Shown here: piece by piece, positions 13,898 through 20,862 of the stretch | Position numbering within the stretch: the stretch's first letter is position 1 | How the letters are laid out: each line of letters opens with the position of its first letter | Assembly (NCBI GenBank): GCA_012839395.1 | Contig: DUNJ01000180.1 | Span: 1 to 24,134, forward strand | Reading direction: 5' to 3' | Length of the DNA: 24,134 nucleotides | Source of the DNA: Tepidimicrobium sp. | Lineage (GTDB): Bacteria; Bacillota; Clostridia; Tissierellales; Tepidimicrobiaceae | Made by a program: the position numbers and the translations under genes | Notes under the pieces: generated by a model | Seen by the model: the letters and a program-made list of their open reading frames with translations, nothing else | Told to the model about the DNA's origin: nothing | Database searches by the model: none

Positions 13898-15331
13898 TTA
13901 ATATGGTCGTCTTCCACCTAATAATCTTCTGCCACTTAAAGATGAAATCTTTACTACATCCCCCGTTTGCGGAGAATGTATATATTGATTATTCCCCACA
14001 TATATTCCCACATGTCCTGGAAATGCTACTATGTCCCCCGGCCTCAATTGACTTCTTGGTACATAGCCCCCATATGACGCTTGCGCCCACGAAGTTCTAG
14101 GGATTGAAATGCCATATTGGCTATATACATAGGATGTAAAGCCTGAACAATCAAAGCCCGTTGCCGGTGAGCTACCACCAGTTCTATAGGGAGTGCCTAG
14201 ATAATGCTTAGCCGTAGCTACTATGGCTGCTCCTAAATTGCCATTATATGTAGGTGCCGGTCTTCTATTAGCTGCGCTGCCTCGAACCGCAGGTCTTGGC
14301 CTTGGCCGCTCCTTAGTTCCCACCAATACTACCTTATTCTCCGGCTCCTCTATTACTGTCTCCTTCTTCACCTTTCGCTTTGTCTCTACTCCATTTACAA
14401 AGGTAACTTCCGTTATGATCTCTTTTTTACCCTTCTTTCCTTCACTCTTTACCTTCTTTTCTCCCCTATATATGGAAGGGTCGTTCTTTTCTTCCGTTTC
14501 AAAGTCGATGTCTTCCGTATCCTTATGCCTCTCAACGGATACGACTTCTAGTAGGGATTCTGGAACCACCAGGTTGATCTCATCCCCTGGTTTTAACTTT
14601 TCAATATCCTTTCCTGGATTGGCCTTTTCTATCTCCTCGGTCCTCATATTGAATGATCTGGATATACCCCAAGCCGTATCTCCCCGGCTCACCTTATAGG
14701 TTCTAGCCCTATCATTTGTAACTCCCAATGCCATTATGGCTTGAGCTCTTGATAAAATTTCCTTTACAGGTACATCCTTAGCTATGATTTCCACCTTTTG
14801 CTTGAAGGATACCTTTAATACCTCAATATTTTTATCCTTCTTGTCCTTTATGTAAGGTCTTTTGATCTCCTCTAGTATTGCCTCGGCTTTTTCCTTAGAA
14901 TCTACAGCAACCTCTTCTTGTCCATCTACTAAGATGACGGAGGCAGGCCTATAAACCTCTATATTCTGTGAAATCCTTTCGCCTAGCTCCTCCGGGCTTG
15001 CAAGATCATCCTTGTGTCCCCTAACCCTGTCTACCTCTACCTCTTCATTAAAATAGGCTTTTTCTCCATACTTCTTCATCATATCCTCCTCAACCAGGAT
15101 CAGGGCTTCCTCTACCATTTCTTCTTCTTTTACAAACCCTACCTCTTCCCCATTGAGAGTAACCCGATAGGAGAAACCGCTTTGATAGAAGATGAAACCG
15201 GCTATCCCCAGGACAAATATCATTGAAAAAGCGATTAGTAGCTTCCTCCACTGGACGGCCTTGCTATTCGCATTTTTCATATGCTTTTCCCAAAGGTCCT
15301 TTGCCTTCTTCCCTATTGATTCCTTTTCCAC
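13898..15331 (-). CDS. Membrane-anchored cell-wall hydrolase: LysM, G5 and NlpC/P60 domains
   Basis: 477-residue protein predicted to cut peptide stems of peptidoglycan. A cytoplasmic basic head (1-30) precedes a single membrane helix (31-50). Then come two similar segments of the kind LNGEEVGFVKEEE / VDGQEEVAVDSKE (58-160), a LysM (about 212-255, YKVSRGDTAWGISRSF), a G5 domain (about 263-340) and a Pro/Arg linker. The NlpC/P60 domain (366-477) has catalytic Cys395 (FDCSGFTSYV), His440 (FPGHVGIYV) and His452. The start is GTG with AGAGG upstream; an overlapping ATG is out of frame. It has its own promoter and terminator, hence probably monocistronic. The same N-terminal layout usually carries an M23 domain in clostridial proteins. 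Confidence 0.92.
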   Translation of the reverse strand: MEKESIGKKAKDLWEKHMKNANSKAVQWRKLLIAFSMIFVLGIAGFIFYQSGFSYRVTLNGEEVGFVKEEEMVEEALILVEEDMMKKYGEKAYFNEEVEVDRVRGHKDDLASPEELGERISQNIEVYRPASVILVDGQEEVAVDSKEKAEAILEEIKRPYIKDKKDKNIEVLKVSFKQKVEIIAKDVPVKEILSRAQAIMALGVTNDRARTYKVSRGDTAWGISRSFNMRTEEIEKANPGKDIEKLKPGDEINLVVPESLLEVVSVERHKDTEDIDFETEEKNDPSIYRGEKKVKSEGKKGKKEIITEVTFVNGVETKRKVKKETVIEEPENKVVLVGTKERPRPRPAVRGSAANRRPAPTYNGNLGAAIVATAKHYLGTPYRTGGSSPATGFDCSGFTSYVYSQYGISIPRTSWAQASYGGYVPRSQLRPGDIVAFPGHVGIYVGNNQYIHSPQTGDVVKISSLSGRRLLGGRRPY

Positions 15332-15356
15332 TCCCCATCCTCTCCCTTTAAAAGTT

Positions 15357-15386
15357 ATATAGTGAAGTTGAACTTCTTAACTATAT
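15357..15386. repeat. Inverted repeat at the predicted start site of the NlpC/P60 gene
   Basis: Plus strand: ATATAGT-GAAGTT-G-AACTTC-TTA-ACTATAT. Two nested stems (7 and 6 bp) with a three-base bulge. It begins at the edge of the -10 box and covers the predicted start at about 15380, so it could be an operator or a 5'-end hairpin. Confidence 0.5.
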
Positions 15387-15414
15387 ATTGTAACACCTTT
15401 TTAATAATTTACAA
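15387..15414 (-). promoter_or_regulatory. Promoter of the NlpC/P60 gene
   Basis: Minus strand: TTGTAA (15414-15409), 16-nt spacer, TACAAT (15392-15387). Start near 15380, leader about 49 nt. Confidence 0.6.
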
Positions 15415-15473
15415 ACCTTTTAGGCAGATTTATTACAAAATGATTACAATTCTTTTGATCCAAATGGATGAAC

Positions 15474-15501
15474 TTGCGATGAGGACTAGGTTATGTATAA
15501 G
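15474..15501 (+). promoter_or_regulatory. Possible promoter of the ZIP transporter gene
   Basis: Plus strand: TTGCGA (15474-15479), 16-nt spacer, TATAAG (15496-15501), 54 nt before the start codon. Divergent from the NlpC/P60 promoter. Hexamers are moderate, and no inverted repeat of a metal regulator is evident. Confidence 0.4.
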
Positions 15502-15555
15502 TTCTGTTCTTATTATTTTTTTTTAGAATATCAATAGAGTAGAGAGGGTGAAATT

Positions 15556-16266
15556 ATGGAAAATATTTATACTATAACATTATATGGTTTTATAGTGGGG
15601 ATGGTTGGAACTGGATTGGGGGGAATAGTATCTCTATTTATAAAGGATACGGATAGAACCTTAAGCTTTCTACTGGGCTTAACTGGTGGATTCATGTTGT
15701 TTATCGTAACTTTCCACCTCCTTCCAGAATCCTTTATGCTAGGAGGATTATACGTTACAATTGGTGGGATAGCCTTAGGCATATTATTGGTCATACTTAT
15801 AGAGAGGAATATAGGTAAAATGGTGAATAATCCTTATATGAAGGCTGGATTGCTTTTGGGCATTAGCATAGCGGTACATAACTTTCCGGAAGGATTAGCA
15901 TTGGGATCCAGCTTTCTAACCTACTCCGATCTAGGCCCAGTGCTTTCCCTGGCCATGCTACTACATAATATACCGGAAGGATTGTCTATGGCGATACCCT
16001 TAAAAGCAAATAAGATGAGAAGCTGGAACATAATACTTTATACCATATTGGCAGGGATTCCTACAGGGTTAGGCGCTTTTATAGGGGCGTACCTAGGCAT
16101 GGTTTCCACCGTATTCATAGCCCTATGCCTATCTTTTGCCGGCGGCACCATGTTATATATAATCTGCGACGAGATAATACCAGGCGCTAAAACCCTCCAC
16201 AGAGGAAGGGCTTCATCCATAGGCGTGGTATTGGGATTTGTAATAGGGATAGTGTTGTATTTTTGA
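15556..16266 (+). CDS. ZIP family metal ion transporter
   Basis: 236-residue membrane protein with about eight helices. The ZIP metal-site motifs are present in the fourth and fifth helices: HNFPEGLALG (from His108) and HNIPEGLSMA (from His137), plus His54 in TFHLLPES. It is expected to import zinc or another divalent metal, as ZupT/GufA relatives do; the actual metal cannot be read from sequence. The cytoplasmic loop before helix 4 lacks a His-rich run. Start ATG with GAGAGGG 8 nt upstream. It is the only plus-strand gene here and lies convergent to prfA, so it looks like an insertion into an otherwise co-directed core region. Confidence 0.93.
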   Translation: MENIYTITLYGFIVGMVGTGLGGIVSLFIKDTDRTLSFLLGLTGGFMLFIVTFHLLPESFMLGGLYVTIGGIALGILLVILIERNIGKMVNNPYMKAGLLLGISIAVHNFPEGLALGSSFLTYSDLGPVLSLAMLLHNIPEGLSMAIPLKANKMRSWNIILYTILAGIPTGLGAFIGAYLGMVSTVFIALCLSFAGGTMLYIICDEIIPGAKTLHRGRASSIGVVLGFVIGIVLYF

Positions 16267-16281
16267 TCCTTTGCAAATAAC

Positions 16282-16314
16282 AAAAAGGACGGTTGCCCAT
16301 TAAGCTAACCGTCC
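16282..16314 (-). terminator. Rho-independent terminator of prfA
   Basis: Minus strand: GGACGGTT, 12-nt loop, AACCGTCC, then TTTTTG. It begins 6 nt after the prfA stop. The stem may also slow plus-strand transcription from the ZIP gene, though no T-tract follows in that direction. Confidence 0.88.
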
Positions 16315-16320
16315 ACCCCA

Positions 16321-17388
16321 TTATCCTACCTGCTTCAATTTTTCCGCCTGATCCGATGTGATCAACCTGTCTATCATATCGTCTATTTCTCCATCGAGGA
16401 ATGCCTCCAATTGATGAACCGTTACGTTGATCCTATGATCCGTTATCCTGCCTTGGGGGAAGTTGTAGGTCCTTATCCTCTCACTTCTATCCCCTGAGCC
16501 CACCTGACTCCTTCTAGCCTCGGCTATCTCATCATGCTGTTCCGATAGCATCTGGTCATATAATCTGGTCTTTAATATCTTCATGGCTTTATCCCTATTC
16601 TTGTGTTGGGATCTCTCATCTTGACAGGATACCACCAATCCTGTAGGAATATGGGTTATCCTTACAGCTGAATCGGTGGTGTTTACACTTTGTCCACCAT
16701 TCCCCGATGAACGAAATACATCTATCTGTAGATCGCTTGGATTGATCTCAATATCTATATCCTCCGCCTCAGGCAATACGGCTACAGTGGATGTAGAGGT
16801 GTGAATCCTTCCACTGGATTCAGTGGTAGGAACTCTCTGGACCCTATGAACTCCCGATTCATATTTTAACCTGCTATAAGCCCCATTACCTTTTATCATA
16901 AATATAGCTTCCTTAAATCCACCAACTCCTTGGCTACTGGTACTCATCACCTCAACGCTCCAACCCTGTCTCTCTGCATACCGGCTATACATCCTAAATA
17001 GATCTCCCGCAAACAGCCCAGCTTCATCCCCGCCGGCTCCTGCCCTTATCTCCACTATTACGTTCTTATGATCATTTGGATCCTTCGGTATAAGGAGTAC
17101 TCTTAGCTCATCTTCCAATTTTGCAACCTTTTTCTCGTAGTGATCTATCTCATCTCTTAATAATTCCCTCATCTCATCATCTAACTTTTCCTTCATCATC
17201 TCCCTATCCTCTTCTAAGGTAGTTTGAGCCTTGGTATACTCCCTATATTTCATCACTATAGGTTCTATGTCTGCATGTTCCTTTACAAGTTTTTGCCATT
17301 CCTCTATATTGTTTATAACTTCTGGATCTATTATCTTTTCACTCAATTCCTTATATTTGTTCTCTATAAAGGATAGTTTTTCCAACAT
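16321..17388 (-). CDS. prfA: Peptide chain release factor 1
   Basis: 355-residue class I release factor that reads UAA and UAG and triggers peptide release. The codon-reading tripeptide is Pro-Thr-Thr (187-189, in RVPTTESSGR), of the PxT type that marks RF1 rather than the SPF of RF2. The GGQ loop is at 231-233 (SSGNGGQSVNTTDSAVR); Gln233 is the residue methylated by PrmC, encoded nearby. Helical domain 1 covers about 1-100. Start ATG with AGGAGG 7 nt upstream. In Bacillus prfA follows prmC directly; here two chr genes lie between them. Confidence 0.97.
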   Translation of the reverse strand: MLEKLSFIENKYKELSEKIIDPEVINNIEEWQKLVKEHADIEPIVMKYREYTKAQTTLEEDREMMKEKLDDEMRELLRDEIDHYEKKVAKLEDELRVLLIPKDPNDHKNVIVEIRAGAGGDEAGLFAGDLFRMYSRYAERQGWSVEVMSTSSQGVGGFKEAIFMIKGNGAYSRLKYESGVHRVQRVPTTESSGRIHTSTSTVAVLPEAEDIDIEINPSDLQIDVFRSSGNGGQSVNTTDSAVRITHIPTGLVVSCQDERSQHKNRDKAMKILKTRLYDQMLSEQHDEIAEARRSQVGSGDRSERIRTYNFPQGRITDHRINVTVHQLEAFLDGEIDDMIDRLITSDQAEKLKQVG

Positions 17389-17462
17389 AATTATACCTCC
17401 TTTCCAAATTCTTCATACAATCATATAGATAAAAAATTTATAATCTCATAACCATCATATAT

Positions 17463-17471
17463 ATTATAACA
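17463..17471 (-). promoter_or_regulatory. Promoter of prfA (extended -10)
   Basis: Minus strand: TGT-TATAAT, a consensus -10 with TGn extension, 75 nt before the gene. The only -35 candidate, TTGGAT, is 19 nt away. Confidence 0.5.
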
Positions 17472-17516
17472 TGGATGCCATCAAAAAATCCAATTGCCCT
17501 AAAATAGCATAATATA

Positions 17517-18035
17517 TCAATAGATTATTGCCCCAATTGCACCTGCCAATACTATGGCAGGTATGGGATGTAATCTTTTAAAGGATATTAGATAGAACCA
17601 CAGGGCGCCTATGATAAATCCTTTTATATCTATAAATGCATCCCCAGCTATGGCAATGGCTGCCGCTATTACTAATCCCAATACCACAGGTCTAATACCT
17701 CTAAACACCCAGTCCACATACTTTGAATCCTTAAACTTTGCTAAAAAATGGGCTATTATCAATATTATGATTATGGAAGGCAGTATCACCGCTATGGTTG
17801 CTATTACAGAACCTAGTATCCCCCCCATCTTATAGCCTAAAAATGTAGCCGAATTAATGGCAATAGGACCTGGCGTCATCTCAACCAGCGCCAATATATC
17901 TATGAACTCACCAGTGGTGACCCATCCATGGATCTCTACTACCTCATTTCTTATAAGGGGGATCATGGCATATCCGCCGCCAAAGCTAAAGGCACCTATT
18001 TTTAAAAAGGATATAAGAAGTTTAAGATATATCAT
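17517..18035 (-). CDS. Chromate transporter (ChrA) family protein, short single-domain form, second of a pair
   Basis: 172-residue membrane protein with five or six helices. Family signatures are FLKIGAFSFGGGYAMIPLIR near the N-terminus and EMTPGPIAINSATFLGYK about residues 52-69. Short ChrA proteins occur as pairs that equal the two halves of the long form and are thought to insert in opposite orientations. The start ATG overlaps the stop of the first copy (ATGA), so the two are translationally coupled. The substrate is likely an oxyanion; chromate itself is only the family name. Confidence 0.9.
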   Translation of the reverse strand: MIYLKLLISFLKIGAFSFGGGYAMIPLIRNEVVEIHGWVTTGEFIDILALVEMTPGPIAINSATFLGYKMGGILGSVIATIAVILPSIIIILIIAHFLAKFKDSKYVDWVFRGIRPVVLGLVIAAAIAIAGDAFIDIKGFIIGALWFYLISFKRLHPIPAIVLAGAIGAIIY

Positions 18036-18574
18036 ATGTCCTGCTCCCTCCTCTTAAAGTATAGGATAGCCCCCATGGCGGCAGCAATGATTATATATGC
18101 GGGGCTTATGTGGAATACCAATATTATGATAACCGTAATTATGGCTTGTAAGATGCCGATCCTATTGGGACGCATCTGTTTAAATATCTTATATACAGCT
18201 GAAGATATAAGAGCAGCTACCGCTGGCCTAATCCCTAAGAACACCTTTTCTACCAGAGGGTTATATCTGTATTGCCATAGAAAATTTACTATTATGAGCA
18301 TTATGACAAAGGAAGGCAATACGGCCCCCAGGGTAGTTAGCAAAGCCCCTTTTAATCCCATCAGCTTATATCCAACATAGGTACTGGTATTTATAACCAC
18401 TGGCCCAGGGGTTGCCTCTGCTATTACCAATATATCCATAAACTCCTCCTCTGTGAGCCATTCCTTTTTTTCAACTATCTCCACCTGTATCAAAGGTATC
18501 ATGGCATATCCACCGCCAATGGTAAAAGCCCCCACCTTAAAAAAAGTCATGAACATCTCAAACAATAACCTCAT
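18032..18574 (-). CDS. Chromate transporter (ChrA) family protein, short single-domain form, first of a pair
   Basis: 180-residue partner of the next gene, with matching signatures FFKVGAFTIGGGYAMIPLIQ and EATPGPVVINTSTYVGYK, so the two look like an old duplication. A basic tail (YFKRREQDI) suggests a cytoplasmic C-terminus. Start ATG with AAAGGAG upstream; it follows prmC by 11 nt and is therefore very likely in the prmC transcript. Confidence 0.9.
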   Translation of the reverse strand: MRLLFEMFMTFFKVGAFTIGGGYAMIPLIQVEIVEKKEWLTEEEFMDILVIAEATPGPVVINTSTYVGYKLMGLKGALLTTLGAVLPSFVIMLIIVNFLWQYRYNPLVEKVFLGIRPAVAALISSAVYKIFKQMRPNRIGILQAIITVIIILVFHISPAYIIIAAAMGAILYFKRREQDI

Positions 18575-18585
18575 AATCCACTCCT

Positions 18586-19449
18586 TTATTCCATAACTCC
18601 ATATACCACCCTATCCAATCCTTGCAGATCCTTCAATATCTTTATATCTTTAAATCCTTCGCTCATCATCATATTCTCGATCCGCTTTCCCTGATCATAC
18701 CCTATTTCAAATATAAGCAATCCGCCATCTATCAAATAATCCTTGCTTTCGGGAATTATACGCCTGTAGAAAGCCAGGCCATCCTCTCCCCCATCTAATG
18801 CATTAGCAGGCTCGTATTCCCTTACCTCCTCTTGAAGGGAATCCATCTCCTCACTGGGTATATAGGGGGGATTCGAAGCTATTATATGGAATTTCCCTTC
18901 CATATTTAATCCTTCTATCCCTTGAAATAGATCCCCCCGATAAAAGCTAACATTATCTAAGCCCAGCCTAATTCTATTCTCCTCGGCAACCTCCAGGGGA
19001 GTACTATAGAGGTCTACCCCATAGATTTTCGCCTTTCTATTATAATGGGCTATGGATAGGGATATAGCCCCACTACCTATTCCCAGCTCCAATACATTTA
19101 CCCGTCTATCCCCATACTTTTCATCTATATATCTAAGAACATACTCCACCAATATCTCGGTATCTCCCCTAGGAATTAATACCCCTTCCCGAATATAAAA
19201 ATCTAATCCCATAAATTCCTTCCTGCCTATTATATATTGAATAGGGTAGCCTTTGGATCTTTTCTCCATAGCTTCCATAAACTTATTTACAACATCCTCC
19301 GACACCCCGTCCTTCCCATGGGTATATATATGAACCCTGTCCACATTTAGAAGCTCCTCTAATACCATGGTAGCTTCTAGTACCGGATTTCCATACTTTC
19401 TATCTTTTATCATATCCACACCCTTTTTAAGCAACTGGTTTATCTCCAC
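18586..19449 (-). CDS. prmC: Release factor glutamine N5-methyltransferase
   Basis: 287-residue S-adenosylmethionine-dependent enzyme that methylates the GGQ glutamine of RF1 and RF2. An N-terminal helical recognition domain (1-80) precedes the Rossmann fold with the SAM loop LELGIGSGAISLSI (120-133) and the catalytic NPPYIP (193-198), the hallmark of glutamine/adenine N-methyltransferases. The start is GTG, overlapping the end of the DUF1385 gene by 10 nt, with AAGGAGG about 7 nt upstream. Family length is normal. Confidence 0.96.
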   Translation of the reverse strand: MEINQLLKKGVDMIKDRKYGNPVLEATMVLEELLNVDRVHIYTHGKDGVSEDVVNKFMEAMEKRSKGYPIQYIIGRKEFMGLDFYIREGVLIPRGDTEILVEYVLRYIDEKYGDRRVNVLELGIGSGAISLSIAHYNRKAKIYGVDLYSTPLEVAEENRIRLGLDNVSFYRGDLFQGIEGLNMEGKFHIIASNPPYIPSEEMDSLQEEVREYEPANALDGGEDGLAFYRRIIPESKDYLIDGGLLIFEIGYDQGKRIENMMMSEGFKDIKILKDLQGLDRVVYGVME

Positions 19450-20393
19450 AGGTCATCCTCCTTATCCTGAGTCAACACTCCTTTTAACGCCTCTATCGCA
19501 ACCTCTATTTGGCCATCATCCGGCTCCTTCACCGTTGCCAGCTTTTGAATTAAAAGGCCGGGATAGGATAGCATATAGGATAGATGGGAATTGCTCCTAC
19601 CAATAAGCCTATTGATCTCATAGGATATTCCAGCTATTACAGGGAGCATTATAAGCCTTATCAGTAGCCTCTGTAAAGGGTTAGGCCAACCAAAGAAGGA
19701 TAATACCAATATACTAACCATCATAACCATAAATAGAAAGCTGGTACCACATCTTGGGTGTAGTATGGGATACTTCCTTACATTTTCTATGGTCAATTCA
19801 TCCCCATTTTCATAGCAGTGGATTGTCTTATGCTCAGCACCGTGATATTCAAATACCCTCCCCACATCTTCCATCTTGGATACTGCTACTACATATATTA
19901 AAAATATGGTTATGCGAATAATCCCTTCCACTATATTCAATATAAAGGGGGTTTCTATTCTATGCTTAAGAAGACTGGTAAGAAAGCTAGGCAATAGTAT
20001 GAAAAAGGCTATGGTCATAATCAATGCAAATAGCAATGTAAGGGTCATCTCTACTTCTTCCGCCCTACTTTTGAATATCCTCTGCAACAGAGTTTCTCCT
20101 TTGGATTCCTCTATTTCCCCCTCAAAGTATTCCGCCGAATACATCAATGCCTTCATCCCAAAGGTCATCGACTCTACCAGGCCCACTATTCCCCTTATAA
20201 GGGGCAGCCTAAAGAATCTATGCCTAGTACCCAATGTATCTAATCTACTCTTTTTCAGTATTATTTCGTTATTGGACTTTCTTATGGCTATAGCTATATC
20301 CTTGGGTCCTCTCATCAATATACCCTCTATTAATGCTTGACCTCCAATGGTGGTCATATGCTTGGGAACCCTATTTATATCCTTTATCTTCAT
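19440..20393 (-). CDS. DUF1385 (YqhQ-like) membrane protein of unknown function
   Basis: 317-residue protein with four clear membrane helices (about 118-142, 152-172, 217-236, 243-262). The family start TTIGGQALIEGILMRGP is present. A conserved EYHGAEHKTIHCYENG carries His184, His188 and His192 in an HxxxHxxxH spacing, followed by HPRCGTSF (212-219). These look like metal ligands or a catalytic centre, but no function is known to me. It starts the prmC operon, and its stop overlaps prmC. Start ATG with AAAGGTG upstream; a 13-codon open frame ends in ATGA on this start codon. Confidence 0.9.
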   Translation of the reverse strand: MKIKDINRVPKHMTTIGGQALIEGILMRGPKDIAIAIRKSNNEIILKKSRLDTLGTRHRFFRLPLIRGIVGLVESMTFGMKALMYSAEYFEGEIEESKGETLLQRIFKSRAEEVEMTLTLLFALIMTIAFFILLPSFLTSLLKHRIETPFILNIVEGIIRITIFLIYVVAVSKMEDVGRVFEYHGAEHKTIHCYENGDELTIENVRKYPILHPRCGTSFLFMVMMVSILVLSFFGWPNPLQRLLIRLIMLPVIAGISYEINRLIGRSNSHLSYMLSYPGLLIQKLATVKEPDDGQIEVAIEALKGVLTQDKEDDLWR

Positions 20394-20431
20394 ATTATCA
20401 GCACCTTTTTAAGATTGAACAACATCAACAT
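20390..20431 (-). CDS. Possible 13-codon leader ORF overlapping the DUF1385 start
   Basis: ATG (20431) or a second in-frame ATG (20425, with AGGG 7 nt upstream) opens MLMLFNLKKVLII and ends at a TGA that overlaps the DUF1385 start codon as ATGA. The overlap geometry suits translational coupling, but so short a frame can occur by chance. Confidence 0.2.
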   Translation of the reverse strand: MLMLFNLKKVLII

Positions 20432-20451
20432 ACCCTATGCTAGCAATATAG

Positions 20452-20515
20452 CTACTATTCTCAAAAATAGTAGATGGGTCCTGCCTCCCCAGGCAAGCTA
20501 AGCATCCTCTTACCC
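20452..20515 (-). other. Structured intergenic element between rpmE and the DUF1385 gene
   Basis: On the minus strand, GGGT (20515-20512) and ACCC (20479-20476) can close a region holding the hairpin TGCCT-GGGG-AGGCA (20495-20482). A second hairpin CTACTATT-TTTGAG-AATAGTAG (20473-20452) follows. Neither has a T-tract, so it is not a simple terminator. I do not recognise a known RNA family. Confidence 0.35.
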
Positions 20516-20518
20516 GAG

Positions 20519-20555
20519 AATAAAAATAAAGGTTAGATGCTTGAGCAACTAACCT
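20519..20555 (-). terminator. Rho-independent terminator of rpmE
   Basis: Minus strand: AGGTTAG-T-TGCT-CA-AGCA-T-CTAACCT, followed by TTTATTTTTATT. Two stacked stems of 7 and 4 bp, 15 nt after the rpmE stop. Confidence 0.88.
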
Positions 20556-20569
20556 GTTTTATACAGAAA

Positions 20570-20770
20570 TTAATCCATACCATATTTTTTCTTGAATTTT
20601 TCAATACGTCCACCACGCTCAGTGAACCTCTGTTGCCCTGTATAAAATGGGTGACACTCCGAACAAATTTCCACTCTCAATTCCTGTTTTGTGGAACCCG
20701 ACTTAAATGTATTCCCACATGCACAACGTACTGTAGCTTCATAGTATTCTGGATGAATTCCCTTCTTCAT
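20570..20770 (-). CDS. rpmE: 50S ribosomal protein L31, zinc-binding form
   Basis: 66-residue ribosomal protein. Cys16 and Cys18 (CAC) with Cys36 and Cys39 (CSEC) form the zinc ribbon of the C+ type L31, which can act as a zinc store when replaced by a C- paralogue. HPFYTGQQRF is the family signature. The ATG at 20770 gives the usual MKKGIHPEY start and has GAGAGG 8 nt upstream; a GTG three codons earlier falls within the ribosome site. It sits directly after rho, as in Bacillus. Confidence 0.97.
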   Translation of the reverse strand: MKKGIHPEYYEATVRCACGNTFKSGSTKQELRVEICSECHPFYTGQQRFTERGGRIEKFKKKYGMD

Positions 20771-20833
20771 TGCTTTCACCTCTCTCCGTTACAAGTATAT
20801 AAAAAGTTTCCTTTTATGCAATTTGACTAATCT

Positions 20834-20862
20834 ATTATAGCATAAGCCCTGTGCTTTTTCAA
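20834..20862 (-). promoter_or_regulatory. Sigma-A promoter of rpmE
   Basis: Minus strand: TTGAAA (20862-20857), 17-nt spacer, TATAAT (20839-20834). The -35 starts right after the rho stop codon. The leader of about 57 nt contains a GAAA-capped hairpin (20817-20799). Confidence 0.85.

Noticed and set aside
14223..14699. 158-codon open frame on the plus strand
   Set aside because: Lies wholly antisense to the NlpC/P60 gene, low-complexity Ser/Phe/Thr translation, no ribosome site; it mirrors the Lys/Glu-rich codons opposite.
19876..20340. 154-codon open frame on the plus strand
   Set aside because: Antisense to the DUF1385 gene; hydrophobic composition is the mirror of its membrane helices.
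20799..20817. GAAA-capped hairpin in the rpmE leader as an L31 autoregulatory site
   Set aside because: The stem is almost all A-T and short; I cannot tie it to a described L31 leader, so it is only mentioned with the promoter.
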